The notes under the pieces are model-generated. The model worked only from the letters and a program-made list of their open reading frames with translations. It ran no database searches and was not told the DNA's origin. A stretch of 64,000 nucleotides of DNA from Ignavibacterium sp037440165. Lineage in GTDB: Bacteria; Bacteroidota; Ignavibacteria; Ignavibacteriales; Ignavibacteriaceae. The translations under genes were made by a program, and so were the position numbers. Location of the stretch: contig NZ_JBBIUQ010000005.1 in the NCBI RefSeq assembly GCF_037440165.1, positions 1-64,000 on the forward strand, in the 5' to 3' direction. Positions 43,205-50,674 of this stretch are shown in pieces (within the stretch, counting starts at the first letter, position 1; every line of letters starts with the position of its first letter).

Positions 43205-43235
43205 AAAAACTAAAACTAATTTACATTTATTACAA
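43205..43235 (-). promoter_or_regulatory. Candidate promoter of the ROK kinase gene
   Basis: On the minus strand, TTG (43235-43233), 20 bases, then TAGTTTTT (43212-43205), one mismatch to TAnnTTTG. It lies 34 bases before the TTG start codon. Confidence 0.35.
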
Positions 43236-43290
43236 CAAGAGATCTTAGCGAATTTTGTAACTTTATCTGTCTAAAAAATAATTTTGATTT

Positions 43291-44070
43291 ATGGTACAGC
43301 CAATAAAGAGATTCGGACAAAATTTTCTGCTAGATAAAAATATCATTAAAAAAATTGCAGAAGTTATTGATCCAAAACCCGGTGAAAAGATTATTGAAAT
43401 TGGTCCCGGACAAGGAGCATTAACAGATCTGCTTGCAGAAAGTGGTGCGGAAGTAATTGCAGTTGAGATAGACAAACGAGTAATTGAATTTCTGAGTGAA
43501 TCTTATCCAAATGTTGAAATAATAAATCAGGACTTCTTAGAATTTGATTTAAAAAAACTCAATTCAAACGAATTAAGAGTTGTTGGAAATATTCCATACA
43601 ACATTACTTCACAAATAATATTTAAGCTTATTGAAAACCATCAGATTGTTCGTGATTTTGTGTTTATGGTTCAATATGAAGTCGCAAAAAGAATGATTGC
43701 GAAAAAAGGCACCAAGGATTATGGAATTCTCGCTGTCCTGCTCGGCTATTTTGCAAATGCTGAATTGTGTTTTAAAGTTTCGCCAAATGTTTTTTATCCG
43801 AAGCCGAAAGTATTTTCAGCAGTTGTAAGGATTGATTTCAAAAAAAAAATTGATTACTCATTAAGTAAAATTTTTATCCGGATTGTTAAAGCTGCATTCG
43901 GAAATAGAAGAAAAACACTTAAAAATTCATTGTCGAACAGTATATTTGCACAATTAAATTTCCGCGGGTGCGGGGTTGATTTAACTCTTCGCGCTGAGCA
44001 GCTTGATGTTGAAGATTTTATTAAGCTTGCCGAATTTGCCCGCAAACATTTTTCAGATCATATTAAATAG
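43291..44070 (+). CDS. rsmA: 16S rRNA dimethyladenosine transferase
   Basis: A 259-residue RsmA/KsgA, which dimethylates two adjacent adenines near the 3' end of 16S rRNA (A1518 and A1519 in E. coli numbering) during small-subunit assembly. Family features include KRFGQNFLLDKNIIKKI at the N-terminus, SAM motif I EIGPGQGALTDLL, VVGNIPYNITSQIIFKL (motif IV NIPY) and YPKPKVFSAVVRI, with a C-terminal helical domain beginning at FIRIVKAAFGNRRKTLKN. The ATG lies in an AT-rich context, with a TAATTTTG box ending four bases upstream. The next gene starts 6 bases after the stop. Confidence 0.96.
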   Translation: MVQPIKRFGQNFLLDKNIIKKIAEVIDPKPGEKIIEIGPGQGALTDLLAESGAEVIAVEIDKRVIEFLSESYPNVEIINQDFLEFDLKKLNSNELRVVGNIPYNITSQIIFKLIENHQIVRDFVFMVQYEVAKRMIAKKGTKDYGILAVLLGYFANAELCFKVSPNVFYPKPKVFSAVVRIDFKKKIDYSLSKIFIRIVKAAFGNRRKTLKNSLSNSIFAQLNFRGCGVDLTLRAEQLDVEDFIKLAEFARKHFSDHIK

Positions 44071-44076
44071 GTTTTA

Positions 44077-45027
44077 ATGGATAAAGCTAAACGACTGATA
44101 AAAAAGTTAAAAGCATTCGATGTTGTTGTTGTTATTTTTTACCTGATTCTTTCTTTGCTTCACATAATTTTTTTTGACAGGATTGAATACTCAACTGCAT
44201 GGATTTTAATCAATCTTTCTATCATTACTTTTGCCTTTTTGATTTCTTATCTCGAAGCAATCAGCGATAAAAAAATCTGGTACATAATACATTATTGGTA
44301 CATTGCACCGGTAATTTTAATTACATTCAAAGAACTTTGGTATATGGTTAAGCCAATACGTGGAGTGGATTATGACTGGATCTTCATTCAGATTGATCGC
44401 TGGATGTTTGGTACCGATCCCACACATTTTCTTTACCAGTTTGCAAATCCTGTTCTCACTGAAATTCTTCAGATCGTTTACGGAATGTTTTATCTGCTTC
44501 CGATAATTCTCGGTTTATCTTTACTTAAAGAAAAAAGATTTGTTGCTCTTGATTTTGCAGTATTCTCAGTTATCTACGGTTTCTTCCTTTCTTATCTCGG
44601 TTATTTTACTTTGCCTGGAATCGGACCAAGATTTACTCTCCACGATTTCTCAACTTTGAATGAAAAATTACCAGGATTATTTCTCACAAATTTTCTTCGT
44701 GAAGTTGTGAACACTGGTGAGAGCATTCCGGCAGGAACGCCAAATCCTGCAGAAGTTGTTCAGCGTGATGTTTTTCCAAGCGGACACACAATGATTACAT
44801 TGGTTGTTATGTATCTTTCAATCAAATTGAAATCAAGAACAAGATATTTTCTGGTTACTGTTGGAACTTTACTAATCTTTTCAACTGTTTATCTGTGGTA
44901 TCATTATGTAATTGATTTGATTGGCGGCGCTTTGTTCATGATTTTTTCTATGTGGAGCGGAAAACACTTTTTTAACTGGTGGCGAAGAAAAATTGGGAAA
45001 GAAGAATTTGAGTTTGGGAAGTACTGA
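44077..45027 (+). CDS. PAP2-like polytopic membrane phosphatase/transferase
   Basis: A 316-residue membrane protein with about eight membrane segments and a PAP2-type active site in its C-terminal half: VFPSGHTMITLVVMY (motif 2) and WYHYVIDLIGGALFMI (motif 3). The order and the long membrane part resemble the inositol-phosphorylceramide-synthase-like PAP2_3 branch rather than soluble phosphatases. The catalytic histidines are in SGHT and YHYVID. It could hydrolyse lipid phosphates or transfer phospho-head groups, perhaps in lipid or undecaprenyl-phosphate metabolism; the substrate is open. It is linked to rsmA by a 6-base gap. It has no signal peptide and is not closely similar to the exported PAP2 protein at 15343. 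Confidence 0.83.
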   Translation: MDKAKRLIKKLKAFDVVVVIFYLILSLLHIIFFDRIEYSTAWILINLSIITFAFLISYLEAISDKKIWYIIHYWYIAPVILITFKELWYMVKPIRGVDYDWIFIQIDRWMFGTDPTHFLYQFANPVLTEILQIVYGMFYLLPIILGLSLLKEKRFVALDFAVFSVIYGFFLSYLGYFTLPGIGPRFTLHDFSTLNEKLPGLFLTNFLREVVNTGESIPAGTPNPAEVVQRDVFPSGHTMITLVVMYLSIKLKSRTRYFLVTVGTLLIFSTVYLWYHYVIDLIGGALFMIFSMWSGKHFFNWWRRKIGKEEFEFGKY

Positions 45028-45141
45028 AGATAAAATAATTAAGTATAAGAGAATGAGTAGTAGAAAAATAATTGTAGAATTATTTTGATGAAGATGATTG
45101 ATCATTTCTTGTTATGAAAATTATTGTTTTTTTGAAATTAT

Positions 45142-45828
45142 ATGGTAAGTGAAAAGAAAGACAAAGTAAAAAATATTTTTGATGATATCTCCGGCAAATA
45201 TGATTTGCTGAATCATTTATTGAGTTTTGGAGTTGATAAACACTGGAGAAAAAAAGCTCTTCGTTTAACCAATCTTGGTAAAGAATCATTTCTTCTTGAT
45301 GTTGCCTGCGGAACAGGTGATGTTGCAATCGAAGCCAGAAAACTTGGTGTTGAAAAAATTGTCGGTGCAGATTTCTCTCACAACATGCTTTCTCTGTTTA
45401 ACAAGAAAAGTCAGTGGATAATCGGAAATAATGTTCAGATGGTTGCTGAGCAACTGCCTTTCAAAGATAATACTTTTACAAATATTACTGTTGCCTTTGG
45501 TGTGAGAAATTTTTATAACATTCAGGAAGGATTTAATTCTTTCTATCGCGTTCTAAAACCGAATGGCAAAGCAACTATAGTTGAATTCAGAATGCCGAAA
45601 AATAAATTCTTTGCTTCCCTTTATAGATTTTACTTCAAAAAGATTTTACCTGTTATTGGCGGGTTAATTTCCGGTAATAAAAGTGCATACACATATCTTC
45701 CTGAATCAGTTGAAAAATTTGATATGAAAGTTGATTTAGTAAAACTTCTCCAGAACTCCGGTTTTCGGAAAATAGAAATTCACCATTTTACATTTGGAAT
45801 TGTTCAGACTCTCATCGCACAAAAATAA
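45142..45828 (+). CDS. ubiE: Demethylmenaquinone methyltransferase (UbiE/MenG)
   Basis: A 228-residue UbiE/MenG methyltransferase, the last step of menaquinone synthesis (C-methylation of demethylmenaquinone). Signatures include VKNIFDDISGKYDLLNHLLSF split as FDDISGKYDLLNHLLS near 14-29, HWRKKAL, LLDVACGTGDVA (motif I), GADFSHNML, NITVAFGVRNF and the C-terminal YLPESVEKF. The length is normal. The short C-terminal portion after AYTYLPESV ends in GIVQTLIAQK, as expected for the family. It converges with a lipoprotein gene (2-base gap). In this lineage the quinone is presumably menaquinone. Confidence 0.95.
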   Translation: MVSEKKDKVKNIFDDISGKYDLLNHLLSFGVDKHWRKKALRLTNLGKESFLLDVACGTGDVAIEARKLGVEKIVGADFSHNMLSLFNKKSQWIIGNNVQMVAEQLPFKDNTFTNITVAFGVRNFYNIQEGFNSFYRVLKPNGKATIVEFRMPKNKFFASLYRFYFKKILPVIGGLISGNKSAYTYLPESVEKFDMKVDLVKLLQNSGFRKIEIHHFTFGIVQTLIAQK

Positions 45829-45829
45829 A

Positions 45830-46597
45830 TTACGGAATAAAATAATTTGTTAGCTCTTCTACCACTGTTGATGAAGTAATTGTTCCAGTGAAGTTTAATC
45901 TTCCGCCTCTTATTAAGTCAAGAACAAGTGTATCACCTTCCCATTTTATAAATCCGATACCATCCATTGTGTAACCAAATGCAGTGAATGTTTCTTTCGG
46001 AGATGTTGGAGATAATTGAACATCCATATCATACTGAATTTTATTTACCAGTTTCGTAATTGATGAATCGCGGAATGTTTTGGTTAACAGATAACTATCA
46101 ATAACTTTTGCTGAAATTTTTATGATTGAATAAACCGGGACACCACTAAATGTAACATCAACCTGATAAACAGGCCAGGTTTGATTAATAGTAAGCGGAA
46201 AGAATAGTAATCTCGATTCTGTATCAATGCTCAATGAGTTTCTGATACTATCAGGTATGAATTCACTTACACCGGTAGTGTCAATGAAATAGAATACTCC
46301 TGTCTTACTTTTTCTGAAGAAAGTTGTATCAACTGTGATTGTTCGTTCAAAAATGCTGGAATCTGTTTCAGCAAAGTATTCCGTTCCATTTATATTATTA
46401 AGATTACCAATTGAGATAAATTTGGTTCCGTTCAAACCCGGATTTAAAACATAATAAAAATTAAATGAATACTTAGCTTCGGCTTTAGCAGGGAAAAAAT
46501 CCAGGTTGCCAGAAGGTGGATTTACAACAGAATTCTCTTTGCAGCTAACCAATATTAACAAAATAATAAGAGAAAAATATTTTATAATTTTCTTCAC
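45830..46597 (-). CDS. Lipoprotein of unknown function
   Basis: A 255-residue protein with a lipoprotein signal: MKKIIKYFSLIILLILVSC, with the lipobox Leu-Val-Ser-Cys and Cys19 as the lipidation site. The mature part begins ENSVVNPPSG, a flexible linker, and continues as a beta-rich domain of about 220 residues. I recognise no family or active-site motif. The start is a GTG overlapping the rdgB stop by four bases (GTGA), so it is translated with rdgB. No functional link with nucleotide clean-up is apparent. Likely location is the periplasmic face of the outer or inner membrane. Confidence 0.8.
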   Translation of the reverse strand: MKKIIKYFSLIILLILVSCKENSVVNPPSGNLDFFPAKAEAKYSFNFYYVLNPGLNGTKFISIGNLNNINGTEYFAETDSSIFERTITVDTTFFRKSKTGVFYFIDTTGVSEFIPDSIRNSLSIDTESRLLFFPLTINQTWPVYQVDVTFSGVPVYSIIKISAKVIDSYLLTKTFRDSSITKLVNKIQYDMDVQLSPTSPKETFTAFGYTMDGIGFIKWEGDTLVLDLIRGGRLNFTGTITSSTVVEELTNYFIP

Positions 46598-47181
46598 AGT
46601 AATGCCTCAAGTTTTTTATGAAGTTTTCTGAAAGCCATAGAACGATGACTAATTTTATTTTTTTCTTCGTGAGAAAGTTCACCAAAAGTTCTGTCATAAC
46701 CGTTTGGAATAAATAACGGATCATATCCAAAACCATTCTTTCCTTTTGGTTCTGTAATAATTCTGCCTTTCACTTCACCATAAGCAATTCTGAATTTTTC
46801 GCCATCATAATAACTAGCTACACAAACAAATTTAGCTCTGTGTGGTTCGGGAAATTTTTGAATTTCTTTAATTAACTTTTCATTATTCAAAAAGTCATTC
46901 GCATTTCCACCGGCATATCTCGCAGAAAAAATTCCCGGTTCACCATTTAATTGTTCAACGACTAATCCGGAATCATCACCAATTGAAGGAATTCCGAATT
47001 CATCAAAGCAAGCTTTGGCTTTTAAGTTCGCATTTTCTTCAAAAGTTTTTCCTGTTTCTTCAACCTCAGGAAAATTTTCGAAATCATTGAACGACAGAAT
47101 TTCTAAATCAAAATCTTTAAATATTTCCTTGATGTCATTCAGTTTGCCTTTATTCTTTGTAGCTATAAGAATTTTTTTCAC
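46594..47181 (-). CDS. rdgB: XTP/dITP diphosphatase (RdgB/HAM1)
   Basis: A 195-residue non-canonical purine NTP pyrophosphatase, hydrolysing XTP, dITP and ITP to monophosphates and so keeping deaminated purines out of nucleic acids. Motifs include IATKNKGKLNDIKEIF at the N-terminus, EETGKTFEENANLKA, GDDSGLVVEQLNGEPGIFSA as GDDSGLVV plus PGIFSARYAGG, and GFGYDPLFIP with FGELSHEEKNKISHR. The start is a GTG at 47181, one base after the amidohydrolase gene. The lipoprotein gene overlaps its stop. The family and its substrate class are secure. Confidence 0.95.
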   Translation of the reverse strand: MKKILIATKNKGKLNDIKEIFKDFDLEILSFNDFENFPEVEETGKTFEENANLKAKACFDEFGIPSIGDDSGLVVEQLNGEPGIFSARYAGGNANDFLNNEKLIKEIQKFPEPHRAKFVCVASYYDGEKFRIAYGEVKGRIITEPKGKNGFGYDPLFIPNGYDRTFGELSHEEKNKISHRSMAFRKLHKKLEALL

Positions 47182-47182
47182 G

Positions 47183-48520
47183 CTAAACTCTTTTTAATAA
47201 TTTTTTCAATTCTGAATTTGCTTCTTTAACAATTTCAATTTCATCATAAACCAAAGATTGATAATCTTTTACGAGCCACTTCCCTTCAACAATGACAGAA
47301 TGAATATTATTTATTTTGGATGAATAAACAATATCTGAATAAATACTCTTTTCATCATCAACAAATGAGTTAAATGGTGAGTTCAGATTAATCAGAACGA
47401 TATCTGCTTTTTTACCAATCTCAATACTTCCTGTTTCATTCTGAAGATGAAGAGCTTTTGCGCCTTCAATAGTCGCAAGTTTGAAAACAGTTTTTGCGTC
47501 CATTGATCTTGCACCGTGGATTGGTTTCTGAATTAATGCAGCAAGTCGCATTTCAGTTATTGCACTTAGATTGTTGTTGCACGGAGCTCCATCAGCGCCA
47601 AGCGAAACTGAAATTCCTACCTTTAAATATCTTGGAATGTCAGCTATTCCGGATGCAAGTTTTAGATTTGATGAAGGACAATGTGCAACTCTCAATCCGG
47701 ATTCCTTCATTATTCCGATTTCTTCTTTGGTGGTGTGAATGCAATGAGCAAATACGGAGTGATCATCAATCGAGTTTATTGAATGAAAGTATTCAATATT
47801 TTCTTTTCCAAATCTTTTTCTTACTTCAGCAATTTCATTTTTATTTTCGGATGAATGTGTGTGATAAACCGAACCGACAAAATCTTTTTTCATATTAAAA
47901 GATTCTTTCAGAAGTTCTTCTGAACACGATAGAACAAATCGTGGTGCAAATCCAAATTTAATCCTCCCATTTTCTTTGTTGTGAAATTCTTTTGCAAGAT
48001 TGTATGCGTAATCGATTTGTTCTTTTGTGTCTGATTTAAATTGAGGGAATAAATCATTCTGATCAATCAGGCAGTTTCCGGCAAATGCACGAATACCTGA
48101 ATTAATAAGTTCTTCAAAAATTGCTTCCTGATGTCTCAAAGTTCCCATATCAAGTATGCAAGTGGTTCCACCTCGAAGCAATTCATTAATTCCTACTTTT
48201 ACCGAAGCTCTCAAAGAATTTTTATCGTGAGCATTTTCATAGGGGAATATTCTATACTGAAGCCAATCAAGCAATTGAAGATCATCTGCTAATCCTCTGA
48301 ATAAAGTTTGACAAAGATGAATATGCGTTTGAACAAATCCTGGAATAAGTGTTAAATCAGGATAATAATAAATTTCTCCTTCATAATTTTCTTTATCAAA
48401 AGATTTCAAATCATAAATTGCAGAGATTCTTTCATCCGTAATTTCAACAGCGTGATTTGAAAGAATTAAATCTTCTGAATTATTTGTAACTATATTTTTA
48501 GGAACTATTAAATATTTCAT
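47183..48520 (-). CDS. Amidohydrolase, MTA/SAH or chlorohydrolase-type nucleoside deaminase
   Basis: A 445-residue metal-dependent amidohydrolase of the AtzA/TrzN/MtaD branch. The metal ligands are in FVQTHIHLCQTLFRG (His66, His68), VYHTHSSENKNE and FAHCIHTTKEE, with the catalytic Asp in SLGADGAPCNNN. AHCPSSNLKLASG is typical of this group. Its closest known activities are 5'-methylthioadenosine/S-adenosylhomocysteine deaminase and 5'-deoxyadenosine deaminase. That fits clearing of adenosyl by-products, but guanine or cytosine deaminase relatives cannot be excluded. rdgB begins one base downstream, which makes a purine-damage or salvage theme plausible. The ATG is at 48520. Confidence 0.85.
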   Translation of the reverse strand: MKYLIVPKNIVTNNSEDLILSNHAVEITDERISAIYDLKSFDKENYEGEIYYYPDLTLIPGFVQTHIHLCQTLFRGLADDLQLLDWLQYRIFPYENAHDKNSLRASVKVGINELLRGGTTCILDMGTLRHQEAIFEELINSGIRAFAGNCLIDQNDLFPQFKSDTKEQIDYAYNLAKEFHNKENGRIKFGFAPRFVLSCSEELLKESFNMKKDFVGSVYHTHSSENKNEIAEVRKRFGKENIEYFHSINSIDDHSVFAHCIHTTKEEIGIMKESGLRVAHCPSSNLKLASGIADIPRYLKVGISVSLGADGAPCNNNLSAITEMRLAALIQKPIHGARSMDAKTVFKLATIEGAKALHLQNETGSIEIGKKADIVLINLNSPFNSFVDDEKSIYSDIVYSSKINNIHSVIVEGKWLVKDYQSLVYDEIEIVKEANSELKKLLKRV

Positions 48521-48554
48521 ATCAGATTTCTACCTAAATAACTTTTACTATTTC

Positions 48555-48923
48555 TTACTGTTTTTCCTTCTCTTTTTCTTTATAAATCTCCTCCATCATT
48601 TCAAATGCATATCGCAGATGAGGAATAACAATTGAGCCGCCAACAATCAATGCGATGTTAAATGTTTCATAAAGTTCTTCTCTTGTTGCACCTTCCTGAA
48701 TTGAGCGATCAATATGATAAAAGATGCAATCATTGCAGCGCAGCACCATTGAAGCAACAAGTCCCATCAGCTCTTTTGTTTTTGCAGGAAGAGCACCATC
48801 AAGATAAGCTTTGTTATCAAGTGCAAAAAATTTATTGAAATCCTTAAAACCCGAGTTAAGAATTTTATCATTCATTTCTGTTCGGTATAATCGAGTTTCA
48901 GAAGTAGTTTTTTTCATTTTCAT
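48555..48923 (-). CDS. AhpD-like (carboxymuconolactone decarboxylase family) protein
   Basis: A 122-residue CMD/AhpD-fold protein. The redox-type motif is RCNDCIFYH at 62-70, with Cys63, Cys66 and His70. KTKELMGLVASMVL before it and GATREELYETFNIALIVGG after it are family-typical. CxxC members of this family are peroxidase partners or general thiol antioxidants; true decarboxylases lack the cysteine pair. It is therefore best called alkylhydroperoxidase-like with unknown partner. Two ATGs (48923 and 48917) are possible; the GAGAG site suits the second. It lies 34 bases upstream of the amidohydrolase on the same strand. A 61-bp palindromic repeat separates it from the rhomboid gene. Confidence 0.87.
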   Translation of the reverse strand: MKMKKTTSETRLYRTEMNDKILNSGFKDFNKFFALDNKAYLDGALPAKTKELMGLVASMVLRCNDCIFYHIDRSIQEGATREELYETFNIALIVGGSIVIPHLRYAFEMMEEIYKEKEKEKQ

Positions 48924-48963
48924 TCTCTCAGAATTTTGTTGTAAAAATTAAAAATGAATTAAT

Positions 48964-49024
48964 CTTTGTGCCTTGGAGACTTAGTGGCGTAAATAATTTG
49001 CCACGAAATCACGAAGACACAAAG
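48964..49024. repeat. 61-bp imperfect palindromic element
   Basis: Two 25-base arms (48964-48988 and 49000-49024) match as inverted repeats at 20 of 25 positions around an 11-base loop. The left arm starts CTTTGTGCCTTGG and the right arm ends AGACACAAAG. It fills most of the 106-bp gap between the AhpD-like and rhomboid genes. I recall similar CTTTGTG...CTT palindromes as dispersed intergenic repeats in many environmental genomes, but cannot verify that here. Confidence 0.65.
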
Positions 49025-49029
49025 TAAAA

Positions 49030-49704
49030 TTAAAAGTCATCAAGAAATTTATTTTTTTCCGGATCATAAGATACTTCTAATTCTTTAGCAGGCACATCAG
49101 ATTCTTCATCTTCCCAATCGTATTGATTAATGGGATCAAATTTTCTGAAAATGAATGCGGCAATAATACCGGTTATAGCTCCAAAAAGATGTGATTCCCA
49201 GCTTATGCCTTCAAGTCCTGGTAAAACTCCCCAAACAAGTCCGCCATACAAAAACACAACAATCAAAGAAAGCGTAATTGATTTATTATCACGTCTGAAA
49301 ATTCCACTAAAGAACAAGTAAGAAACAAAAGCATAAACAATTCCGCTTGCACCAATGTGATAAACCTGGCGTGCAAAAAGCCATACTAAAATTCCGGTGC
49401 AGAAATAAACGAATGCAAAAACTTTATAAGCAGCTTTCGGATAGAAGTAGAATATTCCCAAACCCATCACAGCAAGTGGAATTGTGTTTGAGATAAGATG
49501 TGAGTAACCAGAATGAATTAAAGGCGAAGTAATAATTCCAACTAAGCCAGTTAAACTTCGAGGCAAAACACCAAGTTTGTATGGATAAATATTAATCAAC
49601 CCCGAAAAAAAGTGTATAAACCACAGTAACAATGGGAATGAGAGCGGAATTAATAAATTGTAAAATTTTTTATTCAACAGAAAATTTAGAAATATGTTAT
49701 TCAA
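49030..49704 (-). CDS. Rhomboid-family intramembrane serine protease
   Basis: A 224-residue rhomboid protein with about six membrane segments. The catalytic dyad is present: GASG at 118-121 with Ser120, and ESHLFGA at 170-176 with His172. GYSHLISNT at 66-74 supplies the loop usually reading HxxxN. The C-terminal 40 residues are acidic and soluble. Rhomboids cut transmembrane substrates; the substrate here is unknown. The start is a TTG overlapping the end of the DUF1028 gene by eight bases, and there is no nearby alternative start. It is the last gene of the CocE hydrolase / DUF1028 / rhomboid run. Confidence 0.88.
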   Translation of the reverse strand: MNNIFLNFLLNKKFYNLLIPLSFPLLLWFIHFFSGLINIYPYKLGVLPRSLTGLVGIITSPLIHSGYSHLISNTIPLAVMGLGIFYFYPKAAYKVFAFVYFCTGILVWLFARQVYHIGASGIVYAFVSYLFFSGIFRRDNKSITLSLIVVFLYGGLVWGVLPGLEGISWESHLFGAITGIIAAFIFRKFDPINQYDWEDEESDVPAKELEVSYDPEKNKFLDDF

Positions 49705-50674
49705 TTATTTTCTTTAAAGTTTCTTCATCAGCATTCAGCATTCCGACTTTAATTAATCTTGGAGTAAGTTTTCTCCAGTTATCATCAGCAGAAAATATTT
49801 CTTTGAATATTGGTAATGCGTCCTGAAGTTGATTATTATTAACAAGAGTAACTGCAGTCCAGTATTTCATTTCAAGATTTTGGGGAAACATTTTCATTGC
49901 AGCAGAGTAATGTTCCATTGCAAGTTTCATATCATTTTTCTCAACTGCAAGATCGCCATTATTCATATGTTCATAAGCTCTGAAGATTTTTAACAGTCTT
50001 TTGATTTCTTTAACTGGTTCCGGATGATCTTCTACTCTTAAATCGATGTAACGATCTTCCCACAATTTTCCGGTTGCTTCTGCTTTAACAATGAGTATTG
50101 CAGCAGATTGCTGACCTCTAATATCACCTCCAACATTCTGAGCTGCTTCCAAAGCAGCAATGAGTCTTTCTGCAAGTGGTCCATCGCTGCTTTCAAATGC
50201 TTTTGACATTTCACTCCAAACTAAATTAGTTAGCATAAGGTTTGCCTGAACACAGTAATTATCGCCAACAATATGTCCTGCTTCAGGAATACATTTACTT
50301 CCGGTGTAAGCTGCTGAATTGCCTTTCGCATCAACGATTGCAAGCTGCCGAAAATCTCTTCCCTCATCTGATGCGATAAGTAAATCAACAACTTCCTGAG
50401 CTGTCATTCCCTGCTTTAACATTTCAAGTCCTCTTTGACCGAAAGATGGATTGACAAATGATTGTGTAGCAACCACACCAACGCCTGCTTCTCCCCAACT
50501 TACGATTGAACCAACAGAAAACCAGTGTGACTGAACTGCAACTCCCATTTCACCTGTATTGGGATCTCTAGCAACAATTGAATATGTATGCGCAAGAGGT
50601 TCATTGCTGTAGAATAACTGTGCTTCAATCTTAGCAATGCTAAAAATTATTATGAGAAGAAGTAAGTTTTTCAT
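49697..50674 (-). CDS. Exported DUF1028 protein with C-terminal TPR region
   Basis: A 325-residue protein: signal peptide (to about IAKIEAQ at 18), then a DUF1028 domain (about 25-220) with HTYSIVARDPNTGEMGVAVQ shortened as SIVARDPNTGEMGVAVQSHW, GEAGVGVVATQSFVNPSFG and DFRQLAIVDAKGNSAAYTG. The last 100 residues read as TPR-like helices (YEHMNNGDLAVEKNDMKLA and following). DUF1028 members have an Ntn-hydrolase-like look but no established activity that I can assert. The ATG overlaps the CocE hydrolase stop as ATGA. With the hydrolase and rhomboid genes it forms a coupled set of envelope proteins. Confidence 0.87.
   Translation of the reverse strand: MKNLLLLIIIFSIAKIEAQLFYSNEPLAHTYSIVARDPNTGEMGVAVQSHWFSVGSIVSWGEAGVGVVATQSFVNPSFGQRGLEMLKQGMTAQEVVDLLIASDEGRDFRQLAIVDAKGNSAAYTGSKCIPEAGHIVGDNYCVQANLMLTNLVWSEMSKAFESSDGPLAERLIAALEAAQNVGGDIRGQQSAAILIVKAEATGKLWEDRYIDLRVEDHPEPVKEIKRLLKIFRAYEHMNNGDLAVEKNDMKLAMEHYSAAMKMFPQNLEMKYWTAVTLVNNNQLQDALPIFKEIFSADDNWRKLTPRLIKVGMLNADEETLKKIIE

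Noticed and set aside
43254..43286. TTTG-N21-TAATTTTG before rsmA, a good promoter match
   Set aside because: It ends four bases before the start codon and would demand leaderless translation; left as a possibility, not annotated.
45065..45086. 9-bp perfect inverted repeat (AAAATAATT / AATTATTTT) before ubiE, possible terminator
   Set aside because: The stem is entirely A/T pairs, so it would be weak, and such repeats are expected by chance in this AT-rich DNA.
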